Part shown: positions 33,293-42,734 of the stretch, piece by piece
Layout: every line of letters starts with the position of its first letter
Position numbering within the stretch: the first letter of the stretch is position 1
From: CAZBUK01 sp964495085
GTDB lineage: Bacteria; Bacteroidota; Ignavibacteria; T3Sed10-11
Assembly (NCBI GenBank): GCA_964495085.1
Contig: CAZBUK010000021.1
Span: forward strand, 1-51,231
Direction of reading: 5' to 3'
DNA length: 51,231 nucleotides
Program-made: the position numbers and the translations under genes
The notes under the pieces: model-generated
Databases searched by the model: none
The model's input: only the letters and a program-made list of their open reading frames with translations
Told to the model about the DNA's origin: nothing

Positions 33293-35443
33293 ATGGAAGA
33301 GACAAAAAAACGCATACTGGATTTTTTCGGAAAATATCCTTCTCAATCGTTTAAATCGAAAGAGCTCGCCCGTCGATTAAGTCTGACGGACGAGAAACCG
33401 TACCGGATCCTGCGCGAAGCGCTCCGGGAATTGCACACGAATCAGAGAATCAGACGGGAAAAAGGAAAACGCTTCGGCTTTAAAGCGCCCGATGAACTGC
33501 ACCGGTCGGGAATACTCTATACCACGCGGCAGGGACACGGGTTCGTCGATCTTGATTCGGAAGAGACGGTCTTTATTGCACCGAAAAACCTCGGTACTGC
33601 CCTCGACGGCGATCGCGTTCAGATAATACTCTTCGCCAGGCCGGCGCGGAAGCACAGCGCCGAAGGAATTGAGATTGAAGGGGAGGTTGTCAAGGTCATC
33701 GAGAGAAGCCAACGGGAAATAATCGGTACCCTCAAACGAACAAGGAACTTCTATTTCGTCGAACCTGACGACTCGTCGGTACGGAGGGATATATATGTCC
33801 CGAAAGCGTTTCTCTCGGGAGCGACGGACGGTGATAAGGTGGTGACCGTGATAGACGAGTGGGACGATCCGCAGCTGAACCCGGAAGGCAAAGTCACACA
33901 AGTGATCGGTAGATCCGGCGAGCTGAGTGCGGAGTTGCGTTCGATCGCCCGAAGGTTCAACATTACGATGGATTTTCCATCCGATGCGGTGCGGGATGCG
34001 GAAGCTTTTCCAGATGCGCTTTCCCGGAGCGAATACCAACGCAGAAGAGATATCCGGAAGCTCCCTATCGTGACCATCGATCCGGATGACGCCAAAGATT
34101 TCGACGATGCGCTCTCTCTCGAAACCGACAAGGACGGTAACTTTGTGCTCGGAGTTCACATCGCAGACGTGAGTTTTTACGTAAAAGAAAATTCCGCGCT
34201 CGATCGCGAGGCGTATAAACGCGGGACGAGCGTCTATCTGGTGAACGGCGTCATACCGATGCTGCCGGAACGTTTGTCGAACGACCTTTGCAGTCTCCGG
34301 CCGAATGTAGACCGTCCTGCATACTCCATTTTTATGACGGTCACACCGCGCGGAGTGTTGAAGGATTACGCCATCGAAGAGACGGTGATCAGGAGTTCGC
34401 GCCGGTTTACCTACGAGGAAGTTCAGTCGATCATCGAGGCGGGGAAGGGGGATCAGGCTGACCTTCTGCTCAATCTCCATAAACTTTCACAGACACTTCT
34501 CAGGAAGAGATTGCGGGAGGGGAGCATCGATTTCGAAACACCGGAGGTGAAATTCAAGCTGGATGAAACCGATAAACCCGTGGAGATCGTGAAAAAACTC
34601 CGGCTCGATGCCCACCGGCTCGTGGAAGAATGCATGTTGCTGGCGAACCGGACCGTGGCGCGACATATCAGTGGCGGCGCCGCCCGGGGAGATCGAAAGC
34701 GCGCGGACGATGCACAGCCGTTCATCTACCGGATCCACGCCGCACCCGAACGGGATCGTTTGCGAGAACTTGCAGCATTCGTTTCGGGATTCGGTTACAC
34801 GCTGAACATTGACGGCAAGGGGATATCCAAATCGCTGCAAACGCTGCTGAAGGTCGTTCACGGAACGGCGGAGGAGAATATCATTAACCAGGTCACGCTG
34901 CGGTCGATGATGAAAGCGGTCTATTCAGAAAAGAATGCCGGGCATTTCGGTCTCGGATTTCCGCACTATACCCACTTTACATCCCCTATCCGCAGGTATC
35001 CGGATTTGATCGTTCACAGATTGTTAAAAGAATATGCAGCGGGTATGCCGAACGAGCGAAAACAGCAGCTTCGTGAGCGCATGCCCATGATCGGCGAACA
35101 CACGTCTGCGATGGAGCAGAAGGCCGTCACTGCGGAAAGAGAATCCGTCAAGGTAATGCAGGTGGAATATATGAAACGCCATGTCGGCGACGAGTTCGAC
35201 GGGATTATATCGGGTGTTATAAATTCCGGGATATTCGTCGAACTGACCGAATCGCTGGTCGAAGGTATGGCGCATGTAAAGAATATGCAGGATGATTATT
35301 ATACGTATGATTCCCGCAATTATACGATGGTCGGGCGCCGGACCGGCCGGAAATTGCGGCTGGGCGACAGGGTAAGGGTAAAAGTTCTTTCCGTCAACGC
35401 CGAACGTACGGAAATAGACTTTTTACTCTCGGATAACGAATAA
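33293..35443 (+). CDS. rnr: Ribonuclease R
   Basis: A 716-residue 3'-5' exoribonuclease of the RNB family that degrades structured RNA and takes part in rRNA and mRNA quality control. Order: a winged-helix-like N-terminal region (about 1-65), two cold-shock/OB domains (about 70-205), the RNB catalytic domain (about 245-580) with the metal-binding run TIDPDDAKDFDDALSL (Asp residues 263-272), and a C-terminal S1 domain (about 628-712; DGIISGVINSGIFVELTESL). LTSPIRRYPDLIVHR-like HFTSPIRRYPDLIVHRLL is the conserved RNB end. The run of purines before the ATG is a weak ribosome binding site. Confidence 0.95.
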   Translation: MEETKKRILDFFGKYPSQSFKSKELARRLSLTDEKPYRILREALRELHTNQRIRREKGKRFGFKAPDELHRSGILYTTRQGHGFVDLDSEETVFIAPKNLGTALDGDRVQIILFARPARKHSAEGIEIEGEVVKVIERSQREIIGTLKRTRNFYFVEPDDSSVRRDIYVPKAFLSGATDGDKVVTVIDEWDDPQLNPEGKVTQVIGRSGELSAELRSIARRFNITMDFPSDAVRDAEAFPDALSRSEYQRRRDIRKLPIVTIDPDDAKDFDDALSLETDKDGNFVLGVHIADVSFYVKENSALDREAYKRGTSVYLVNGVIPMLPERLSNDLCSLRPNVDRPAYSIFMTVTPRGVLKDYAIEETVIRSSRRFTYEEVQSIIEAGKGDQADLLLNLHKLSQTLLRKRLREGSIDFETPEVKFKLDETDKPVEIVKKLRLDAHRLVEECMLLANRTVARHISGGAARGDRKRADDAQPFIYRIHAAPERDRLRELAAFVSGFGYTLNIDGKGISKSLQTLLKVVHGTAEENIINQVTLRSMMKAVYSEKNAGHFGLGFPHYTHFTSPIRRYPDLIVHRLLKEYAAGMPNERKQQLRERMPMIGEHTSAMEQKAVTAERESVKVMQVEYMKRHVGDEFDGIISGVINSGIFVELTESLVEGMAHVKNMQDDYYTYDSRNYTMVGRRTGRKLRLGDRVRVKVLSVNAERTEIDFLLSDNE

Positions 35444-35550
35444 AGCGGCATTCCGGTAAGAATCGGGCATGCCAAAACCGGCTCTCCTGGTGCAGGAACT
35501 TTCAAAATGACTGAATCTGTTTAGACTGTTATCAACCGGCCGCTCGATAA

Positions 35551-35579
35551 TTGATTTTTGGTACACTCTTTGATACATT
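35551..35579 (+). promoter_or_regulatory. Promoter of the peptidase-propeller-barrel gene
   Basis: TTGATT at 35551-35556, a 17-base spacer and TACATT at 35574-35579 precede the start codon by 66 bases. A TATAAT at 35597-35602 lacks a -35 at normal distance. Confidence 0.55.
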
Positions 35580-35645
35580 GAATTTATTCACTCTCTATAA
35601 TATATATAAGTCTGCGTTTATAATGAGGAATTACCGGAGGGTAAA

Positions 35646-38600
35646 ATGAAAAGGGCGGCGATAATCTTCCTTTTGAGCATACTTGCGACTTTCAGCGGGT
35701 TCGGACAGGGATTAGGCTTCGGTAAGAATAAGGTCCAGTACACGAATTTTGACTGGTATTATATTCAAACCGATCATTTCGACATTTATTACTACAATGA
35801 CGGATACGATCTTGCGCAATTTACCGCTCTCGCAGCAGAGGAAGCGTATGCTTCCCTCCGAAAAACGTTCCGGTATCAGCTCACCAACCGCGTCCCGATA
35901 ATCGTCTATGTCTCGCACAACGATTTCCAGCAAACGAACGTTGTGCAGCCCTATATGGATGAAGGCATCGGAGGCGTGACCGAATTATTTAAAAACCGCG
36001 TTGTCATGCCGTTCAGGGGCGATTACAGCGAGTTTAGACACGTACTGCACCACGAACTCGTCCACGCCGTGGTGAACGATATGTTCTACGGCGGCTCCGT
36101 CCAATCCATCATTTCAAACAATATCCAGCTGCAGATTCCGTTATGGTTTAACGAGGGACTTGCAGAGTTCGCATCAATCGGATGGAATGCCGAATCGGAA
36201 ATGTTTATGCGCGACGCCACGGTCAACGAATATTTACCGAGACAGATTCCGTATCTCGGAGGCTATCTCGCGTACCGGGGGGGACAGAGCGTCTGGTATT
36301 ACATTTCGGAGACGTACGGTCACGAGCGGATCTCCGACATTCTGCACCGCGTGAAAGGCACCAGGAGCGTTGAACAGGGCTTCCGCGCGGCTATCGGTGT
36401 GGGTATGGAAGAATTATCCGAACGATGGTTCCAGGCGCAGCGTGAAATGTACTGGCCGGATGTCGCGAAACGGCAGCGGCCGTCGGATTTCGCCGAGCGA
36501 ATGACCAATCACCGGCGCGATAACAGCTTTATGAACAATAGCCCGAGCATCTCGCCGCAAGGTGATAAGATTGCATTCATCTCGGACCGGAGAGAATACT
36601 ACAGCGTCTACCTGATGTCGGCCCTGGACGGTAGAATAATGAAGCGCGTTATCCAGGGATATAACACCACCGATTTCGAACAACTACACCTGCTGACTCC
36701 TGCAATTTCATGGTCGCCGGACGGTATGAAGCTGGCGCTCGCCGCAAAAGCTGGTGCGCGCGATGCCATACATCTTATCCCCGTGGAACGGGGTAGAAGG
36801 GAACGTCTCGATTTCGAGCTCGACGCGATCAACACCGTTAAATGGTCGCCGGATGGCAGTCGGCTCGTGTTCGTCGGCACAAAGAACGGATACCCGAATC
36901 TGTATTTATATGATTTGGAGGAAGCCGGATTGAGTCAACTGACAAACGATATGTTCACCGATTCAGATCCCGCCTGGTCCTCCGACGGAAACGCCGTGTA
37001 CTTTGTATCGAATCGGGCGGATTATTTTTCCCCGAACGATCTGCCTCCGCGTTTCCGCCTGATGGATCACAACATCGAACAATTCGATATGTATAAATTC
37101 GATATCCGGACGGGACAGATCACCAGACTGACCGACAGCCAGGACATGAAAAAATCTCCTCTGGTAACACGGGACGGAAAGTATCTGGTATACATCAGCG
37201 ACCGGAACGGCATCTATAATATCTATTCCAAGAATCTTGAAACCGGCGAGGAGAGACCGCTGACCAATTCGATGAATCCGATATACCAGATCTCTATCTC
37301 CGCCGACGGATCCAAGCTTACTTTCAGTTCTTTGTTCGAGGGCGGTTACGATATCTTTCTGATGCGTAATCCCCTTGATCGGGATCTGAAGGTAACAGCG
37401 CTCGAACCGACGCAGTTTGCCAGCCGGCTGCAGCGGCTCGAAGTTCCGATTCAGCAGGAGCCGGAGCAGGAGCAGGAGATAGCACAGGAGGCGGAACAAG
37501 TTGTCGCGGATACACTCGAGACCGATCTGATAGCCGAATCGTTGGATGAAGAACACGTAGAGGAAGAGGAATCTCCCACGGATACGGTCGAGGTAGCCGT
37601 TCAGGACACCACCGATACAAGCGTTTACGGCGAAGACATTCAGATCGATTTCGGATCATACGTATTCGGCGATCATGTAACAACTCCCGTAATCGCGGAA
37701 CCGCTCGAAACCGATATCTTTTCGGTAACGGATAACATCGACGATGAGGGGAATTTCGTACCTAATGCGTACAAACTTAATTTCTCACCGGATATTGTAG
37801 TCGCAAACGCCGGATACAGCACCTTCTGGGGGGTACAGGGGTCAACCCTGATGGCTTTCAGCGATATGCTGGGAGATCATCAGATCTATTTCCTGACAAA
37901 TCTCCAGATCGACCTCAAGAACAGCGATTACGGTCTTGCATATTTCTACCTGCCCGGAAGAAACAATTGGGCGTTTCAGGGATTTCATACCGCCCGCTTT
38001 CTCTTCCAACTGGATGCGGGAAATCCGTTCGGATTCTATAGTCTCTATAGGTACCGGACGTACGGCGCAAATGCCCTGGCGTCGCGTCCGTTCGACAAGT
38101 TCACGCGAATCGATATAGGTCTCTCATGGCTGAATATTTCGCGCGAAAATCTCGACCGGTACGACGAACAGATCGAGCGCCGGACGATCGTCTTTCCGTC
38201 AATCAGCTACGTCAAGGATAACGTATTGTGGGGATATATCTCCCCGCGGCGCGGAAGCAGGTATAATCTCACGGTTCATGGCAGTCCAAAATTAAGCGAT
38301 AATTCCATAGGGTTCGTCTCGGTAATCGGTGACTACCGGACGTATACCAGTCTCGGAAGCGATTATACCATAGCCCTCCGGCTTACGGCTGGGAGCAGCT
38401 TCGGCCCGAATCCGCAGCGGTTCATGCTCGGAGGTATCGAGGGATGGATCAACCGTAGATTTGAAGGAGGATATATACCGATCGAGGATGCACAGGATTT
38501 CGCCTTCCTGACTCCCATACTCCCGATGCGAGGATATAATTACAACAGGGCGATCGGGAAGAATTTCGGTCTTATGAATTTCGAACTCCGGTATCCGCTC

Positions 38601-38882
38601 ATCAGGTATTTCGTCGGCGGACCGTTGCCGCTCTTCCTGCAGAATATAATGGGCATAACTTTTCTCGATGTCGGCTCAGCATGGGATAACTGGAATACAT
38701 GGCGTGCGTTTGGTCGCGGTTCACTCGGGAACAGAGAGACTCGTGATCTGCTCATAGGCACCGGATTCGGCGCGCGGATTATCTTCCTCGGGTTCCTGGT
38801 GCGATTCGACGTCGCATGGAATTATAACCTCGATGTGTGGTCCAAACCCAAGTACTATTGGAGTCTGGGTTTGGATTTCTGA
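35646..38882 (+). CDS. Gluzincin-like metallopeptidase / six-bladed propeller / outer-membrane barrel fusion
   Basis: A 1078-residue secreted protein in three parts. After a signal peptide (about 1-21), residues about 30-260 resemble a gluzincin zinc peptidase: HELVH at 136-140 with Glu170 in WFNEGLAEF as third ligand. Residues about 285-600 contain six PD40/TolB-like propeller repeats (for example VKWSPDGSRLVFVG and PAWSSDGNAVYFVS). An acidic linker of about 80 residues (many Glu, with the spacing EPEQEQEIAQEAEQ) leads to a C-terminal beta-barrel of the bacterial surface antigen/Omp85 type (about 690-1078) ending in WSLGLDF. The peptidase and propeller therefore probably face the periplasm or the surface, anchored by the barrel. 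GGAGG lies 5 bases before the ATG. Often mis-named as a Tol biopolymer protein. Confidence 0.88.
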   Translation: MKRAAIIFLLSILATFSGFGQGLGFGKNKVQYTNFDWYYIQTDHFDIYYYNDGYDLAQFTALAAEEAYASLRKTFRYQLTNRVPIIVYVSHNDFQQTNVVQPYMDEGIGGVTELFKNRVVMPFRGDYSEFRHVLHHELVHAVVNDMFYGGSVQSIISNNIQLQIPLWFNEGLAEFASIGWNAESEMFMRDATVNEYLPRQIPYLGGYLAYRGGQSVWYYISETYGHERISDILHRVKGTRSVEQGFRAAIGVGMEELSERWFQAQREMYWPDVAKRQRPSDFAERMTNHRRDNSFMNNSPSISPQGDKIAFISDRREYYSVYLMSALDGRIMKRVIQGYNTTDFEQLHLLTPAISWSPDGMKLALAAKAGARDAIHLIPVERGRRERLDFELDAINTVKWSPDGSRLVFVGTKNGYPNLYLYDLEEAGLSQLTNDMFTDSDPAWSSDGNAVYFVSNRADYFSPNDLPPRFRLMDHNIEQFDMYKFDIRTGQITRLTDSQDMKKSPLVTRDGKYLVYISDRNGIYNIYSKNLETGEERPLTNSMNPIYQISISADGSKLTFSSLFEGGYDIFLMRNPLDRDLKVTALEPTQFASRLQRLEVPIQQEPEQEQEIAQEAEQVVADTLETDLIAESLDEEHVEEEESPTDTVEVAVQDTTDTSVYGEDIQIDFGSYVFGDHVTTPVIAEPLETDIFSVTDNIDDEGNFVPNAYKLNFSPDIVVANAGYSTFWGVQGSTLMAFSDMLGDHQIYFLTNLQIDLKNSDYGLAYFYLPGRNNWAFQGFHTARFLFQLDAGNPFGFYSLYRYRTYGANALASRPFDKFTRIDIGLSWLNISRENLDRYDEQIERRTIVFPSISYVKDNVLWGYISPRRGSRYNLTVHGSPKLSDNSIGFVSVIGDYRTYTSLGSDYTIALRLTAGSSFGPNPQRFMLGGIEGWINRRFEGGYIPIEDAQDFAFLTPILPMRGYNYNRAIGKNFGLMNFELRYPLIRYFVGGPLPLFLQNIMGITFLDVGSAWDNWNTWRAFGRGSLGNRETRDLLIGTGFGARIIFLGFLVRFDVAWNYNLDVWSKPKYYWSLGLDF

Positions 38883-38918
38883 TCCCTGTACAGATAACCT
38901 CTGTCGGTACTGCAAAAT

Positions 38919-38949
38919 AGGCGGGTTCATTCAAAGTCCCGCCTTTTTT
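38919..38949 (+). terminator. Rho-independent terminator
   Basis: AGGCGGG at 38919-38925 pairs with CCCGCCT at 38938-38944, loop of 12 bases, followed by a T-run to 38949. It ends the fusion-protein gene 37 bases after the stop. The last Ts form part of the next promoter's -35. Confidence 0.9.
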
Positions 38950-38976
38950 GTAGTAAATCCTTAAAATACGTATATT
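38948..38976 (+). promoter_or_regulatory. Promoter of the TRAP transporter operon
   Basis: TTGTAG at 38948-38953, a 17-base spacer and TATATT at 38971-38976 lie 45 bases before the TatT start. It is nested at the end of the preceding terminator. Confidence 0.55.
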
Positions 38977-39021
38977 AGAAGTTCAATTCCCGTCTCAAAT
39001 CAATCGATCAACGGAAACCAC

Positions 39022-39882
39022 ATGCGGTTGATTATACCCCTGCTCTCAGTTTCCCTGCTCTTCGGGGGATGCAGCATCGAACGATTTGCGGTCAGAAGTA
39101 CGATAGGAATCGTCGAGAACACGCTGATCTCGATAGAAGCGGAGACCGATCTGATCCTTGCCGAACAGAGCATTGCCTCGAATCTGAAACTCCTGGAAGG
39201 ACTGATCAGAAGCGATCCCCGGAACCGGCGACTTCTCCTGCTTGCTGCGCGGGGATTCACGAGTTACGCGCTCGGTTTCGTTGAGGAGTCCGATCCCGGC
39301 CGAGCGGCGGCCCTTTATCTTCGTGCGCGCGATTACGGCATGCAGGGACTGGCACTGAACAGGGATGTGAACGCCATGCTGACGCTCCCCTTCGATGAGT
39401 TCGAACGCGAGATCGATAAGATATCGGACCCCGATTTACCTTTCTTGTTCTGGACGGCCAATGCCTGGGCTGGAGCTATACAGCTCGATATCGGCGAGCC
39501 GGTATCGCTCGCCTCACTGCCCCGGGTCGAAGCGATGATGGACGTTGTCCTCAGACGGGATGAAGGATTTTATTTCGCAGGTCCGCACATTTTCTTTGGA
39601 ATGATATATTCGCGCAAACCGATTCTGTTCGGCGGGAATCCGCGCCGGGGCAGAGAGCATTTCGAACGCGCGATCGAGTTGACAAACGGAGATTTTCTTA
39701 TCACGAAGGTGTTCTTCGCACAGACCTATGCGGTCCAGACGCTCGATGAATCGCTCTTCGACGAACTGCTCGAATCGGTTCTTGCCACTCCCCTTGAGTC
39801 GATGCCGGATCAAAAGCTCGTGAATTCAATCGCGAAATCCCGCGCACAGCGACTCCTCGCGGAGAAACGGAGATTATTTTAA
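39022..39882 (+). CDS. TatT-family lipoprotein of a TRAP transporter (TP0956-like)
   Basis: A 286-residue lipoprotein: the signal ends in LFGGC (Cys17). The rest is helical with tetratricopeptide-like repeats (LLLLAARGFTSYALGFVEES, AALYLRARDYGMQGLALNRD, FWTANAWAGAIQLDIGEP, GREHFERAIELTNGDFLITK), which matches the TatT family first described from Treponema pallidum TP0956. There it forms a trimeric hub that holds the TRAP substrate-binding protein in the periplasm and is thought to help hydrophobic or organic-acid ligands reach it. Here it is directly upstream (17 bases) of the DctP-type binding protein gene, exactly the TatT-associated TRAP arrangement. Confidence 0.9.
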   Translation: MRLIIPLLSVSLLFGGCSIERFAVRSTIGIVENTLISIEAETDLILAEQSIASNLKLLEGLIRSDPRNRRLLLLAARGFTSYALGFVEESDPGRAAALYLRARDYGMQGLALNRDVNAMLTLPFDEFEREIDKISDPDLPFLFWTANAWAGAIQLDIGEPVSLASLPRVEAMMDVVLRRDEGFYFAGPHIFFGMIYSRKPILFGGNPRRGREHFERAIELTNGDFLITKVFFAQTYAVQTLDESLFDELLESVLATPLESMPDQKLVNSIAKSRAQRLLAEKRRLF

Positions 39883-39899
39883 TATAGATGGAGGTTGTT

Positions 39900-40913
39900 G
39901 TGAATAAGTTCTTAATCGGGCTTCTCGGTACATTTTTATTTTATGTCGCCGACCTTTCCGGACAACAGTATGAGATCAAATTCGCTACGGTTGCGCCCGA
40001 GGGGAGCACTTGGATGAAGGTCATGCGGGAGTTCGACGAACGGATCAGGCAGGAGAGCGGCGGACGGCTCGGCTTCAGAATCTATCCCGGCGGAGCCCAG
40101 GGCGATGAGCGCGATGTGCTCAGGAGGATTCGTACAGGCCAGCTGCACGCAGGAGGATTTACGGGTGTCGGCATGGGTGAAATCGCGTCGAAGGTGAGAA
40201 TCCTCGATTCCCCCTTCCTCTTCAGATCGTACGATGAGGTCGACCTGATATACGAGAAATTCGGCGATCTCTTTGCAGAGGATTTCAGCGAAAACGGGTA
40301 CATACTTCTGGGATGGGCGGAGGTGGGATTCGTCTATATATTCTCGAACGTTCCCGTTCGCAGGCCGGAAGATCTGCGCGGCGTCAAGCTCTGGACGTGG
40401 GAGGGGGATCCGATTGCGGAAGCGACGTTCCGCTCGCTCAATGTCAATCCCATCCCGCTTTCGATAACCGATGTAATGACATCGCTGCAAACCCGCATGA
40501 TCGACGCGGTCTATACACCGCCGCTGGCAGCGCTCGCGCTCCAGTGGTTTACCCGGGTTCGGTACATGCTCGACCTTCCGCTTGCCGATGCCTCCGGTGC
40601 TGTTCTCCTCTCCCGCCGTTATTACGACCGGATGCCCGCGGACCTGCAGGAGATACTTGTTCGCAACGGAAGGGAATATATGCAGAAGCTCACGCAGATG
40701 AGCAGGGAGGAGAACCGAAAATCCATTGAAGTGATCCGGAATTCGGGTGTGGAGATCGTTGCCTCCCCCCCGGCCGAGGAAGTGAAGAAATATGAGCAAC
40801 TTGGCCGCGAAGCCAGGAGAGGATTGGTGGGAAGACTCTATTCAGAAGAATTCCTCCGGTCGGTCGAATCTGCGATCGAAGATTTCAGGTCACGTCAGGG
40901 CATTTCCCGATGA
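39900..40913 (+). CDS. dctP: TRAP transporter substrate-binding protein, DctP family
   Basis: A 337-residue periplasmic solute receptor. The GTG at 39900 is chosen because GGAGG (39890-39894) sits 5 bases before it; an ATG at 39888 overlaps that ribosome binding site. The signal peptide MNKFLIGLLGTFLFYVADLSG ends near QQ. The mature part opens YEIKFATVAPEGSTWMKVM, typical of DctP, with RLGFRIYPGGAQGDERDVLRRI, the gate region VYIFSNVPVRRPEDLRGVKL and the conserved TPPLAALALQWF. DctP proteins bind carboxylate ligands through an arginine. The ligand is unknown. Its stop overlaps the dctQ start (ATGA). Confidence 0.94.
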   Translation: MNKFLIGLLGTFLFYVADLSGQQYEIKFATVAPEGSTWMKVMREFDERIRQESGGRLGFRIYPGGAQGDERDVLRRIRTGQLHAGGFTGVGMGEIASKVRILDSPFLFRSYDEVDLIYEKFGDLFAEDFSENGYILLGWAEVGFVYIFSNVPVRRPEDLRGVKLWTWEGDPIAEATFRSLNVNPIPLSITDVMTSLQTRMIDAVYTPPLAALALQWFTRVRYMLDLPLADASGAVLLSRRYYDRMPADLQEILVRNGREYMQKLTQMSREENRKSIEVIRNSGVEIVASPPAEEVKKYEQLGREARRGLVGRLYSEEFLRSVESAIEDFRSRQGISR

Positions 40914-41431
40914 ATCCGGTCCGGAAGATCGACGTTTTTCTCGGCAAGTGCGCATCAGCGCTATTGATCGTCCTGCTTGCGGTCATGGTGCTCATGGGAT
41001 TTACCCAGGTGATGCTGCGCAATATCTTTTCGACCGGCATACTTTGGGCCGACGTGTTTTTAAGACATACAGTTCTCTGGATCGGATTCCTCGGTGCAAT
41101 CGTTGCCGCGGGGGAAAAGCGCCATATTACCATCGATGCCCTGACGAAGTTGCTCTCTCCCCGTCAGCAGCGGATCGCTTCGGTGATCACCGGTATCGCT
41201 TCCGTTACGGTGTGCTATTTTCTCACCTCCGCGTCGCTCAGATTTCTGAAGGATGAGATGGAGTTCGGCGGAACCCTGATACTCGATCTGCCGATCTGGA
41301 TATTTCAGGTAATTATTCCCGCAGGTTTCGGCCTGATGATGGTCAGGTTTGCCGTGCATACCCTGGACAGCGCGGTAAGTCTCTTCCAGTCGGTCGAACC
41401 GTCCGGGGAAACCGGGAACGGCAATGATTGA
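40910..41431 (+). CDS. dctQ: TRAP transporter small permease subunit, DctQ family
   Basis: A 173-residue membrane protein with four predicted helices (about 14-36, 48-68, 85-105, 127-150). The block LRHTVLWIGFLGAIVAAGEKRHITIDAL between helices 2 and 3 is the DctQ signature. The small subunit pairs with the large DctM subunit in the inner membrane to form the Na+-driven elevator-type transporter. The gene overlaps both neighbours (4 bases with dctP, 8 with dctM), so the three are translated as a coupled unit. Confidence 0.93.
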   Translation: MNPVRKIDVFLGKCASALLIVLLAVMVLMGFTQVMLRNIFSTGILWADVFLRHTVLWIGFLGAIVAAGEKRHITIDALTKLLSPRQQRIASVITGIASVTVCYFLTSASLRFLKDEMEFGGTLILDLPIWIFQVIIPAGFGLMMVRFAVHTLDSAVSLFQSVEPSGETGNGND

Positions 41432-42704
41432 GACCCTCCTCATCGCCGCGGGATTCATACTGCTTGCGTTGTTGGGTGCTCCCCTCTTCATCATTATTGC
41501 AGCCATTGCTCTGCTCAGTTTTTATTTCGCGGGAATAGACACGTCCGCCGTGGTCATCGAACTGTACCGGCTCGCGAACGCCCCCACGCTCATTGCTATC
41601 CCGCTCTTTACCTTTGCCGGTTATCTGCTCGCAGAAAGCAACGCGCCTCAGCGGCTGGTAGGCGTCGCACGCGCGCTGTTCGGATGGCTCCCCGGCGGAC
41701 TCGCAATCGTGGCGCTCTTTGCATGCGCTTTTTTTACCGCATTTACCGGAGCGTCGGGCGTTACGATCGTCGCACTGGGGGGACTTCTCCTGCCCGTCAT
41801 GCTAAAGGAAAACTACGGGAAGAATTTCTCGCTCGGACTTATGACCTCATCGGGCAGCCTGGGCCTCCTCTTTCCTCCGAGTCTGCCCATTATTCTCTAC
41901 GGTTTCATTGCCGGGGTGAGCGTCGATCAGTTATTCCTCGCGGGGATTCTGCCGGGAATTTTCATCATCCTCCTGCTTTCCGTGTACAGCGGTCGGCGCG
42001 GGATAGCTTTCAAGGTGATTCGTACTCCCTTCGAGCTCAGAAATGTTCTGACTGCCTTTCGGAAGGCGGCATGGGAAATCCCGCTCCCGCTGATAATACT
42101 GGTCGGCATCTACGGCGGTTTCTTTACCGTTACCGAAGCGGCGGCGATGACCGCATTCTATGTATTGATCGTCGAAGTTCTGATATACCGGGATCTGAAA
42201 CTCGGAAAGCTGCCGGCCGTCATGAAAGAGAGCATGGTGCTCGTCGGTGCAATTCTGATCATACTCGGATCGGCAATGGGACTTACCAATTATTTAATCG
42301 ACGAACAGATCCCCCAGAAGATGTTCGCATTCGTCGAACAGTATGTCGACAACCGCCTTGTGTTTTTAATTTTGCTTAATCTGATGCTTCTTGCAGTCGG
42401 CGCGATGATGGATATCTTTTCCGCGATTATTGTAGTTGTTCCGCTCATCATCCCCATCGCGCAGGAATTCGGTATTCATCCGGTTCATCTCGGCATCATA
42501 TTCCTGGCGAATCTCGAGATCGGTTATTTTACCCCGCCCGTCGGCATCAACCTTTTTATTTCAAGCTACCGGTTCAAGGAGACGGTCGTCCAGCTGTATA
42601 AGTCGACCTTCCCCTTTCTCCTGATCTATCTTGCCGCGCTCCTGGTGATCACTTATTTCCCTCAGTTGAGTCTTTTTCTCGTTGAGTTGTTCGGAACGCG
42701 CTGA
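41424..42704 (+). CDS. dctM: TRAP transporter large permease subunit, DctM family
   Basis: A 426-residue protein of about 12 membrane helices, the main transport subunit. Family blocks are the early LFTFAGYLLAES region, GASGVTIVALGGLLLP, SSGSLGLLFPPSLPIILYG, and late HLGIIFLANLEIGYFTPPVGINLF, all characteristic of DctM. It imports ligand with Na+ using substrate handed over by DctP. It is the last TRAP gene; the M28 peptidase starts 30 bases later and is probably co-transcribed. Confidence 0.95.
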   Translation: MIETLLIAAGFILLALLGAPLFIIIAAIALLSFYFAGIDTSAVVIELYRLANAPTLIAIPLFTFAGYLLAESNAPQRLVGVARALFGWLPGGLAIVALFACAFFTAFTGASGVTIVALGGLLLPVMLKENYGKNFSLGLMTSSGSLGLLFPPSLPIILYGFIAGVSVDQLFLAGILPGIFIILLLSVYSGRRGIAFKVIRTPFELRNVLTAFRKAAWEIPLPLIILVGIYGGFFTVTEAAAMTAFYVLIVEVLIYRDLKLGKLPAVMKESMVLVGAILIILGSAMGLTNYLIDEQIPQKMFAFVEQYVDNRLVFLILLNLMLLAVGAMMDIFSAIIVVVPLIIPIAQEFGIHPVHLGIIFLANLEIGYFTPPVGINLFISSYRFKETVVQLYKSTFPFLLIYLAALLVITYFPQLSLFLVELFGTR

Positions 42705-42734
42705 CCTGCTGTAGTCCTATTATGCGGAGGATTT

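Noticed and set aside
33377..34480. A 367-residue minus-strand open frame
   Set aside because: It lies wholly antisense to rnr, which has clear RNB and S1 motifs. It contains no recognisable domain, so it is a by-product of codon bias.
39936..40799. A 287-residue minus-strand open frame
   Set aside because: It is antisense to dctP, whose motifs and coupling to dctQ are clear.
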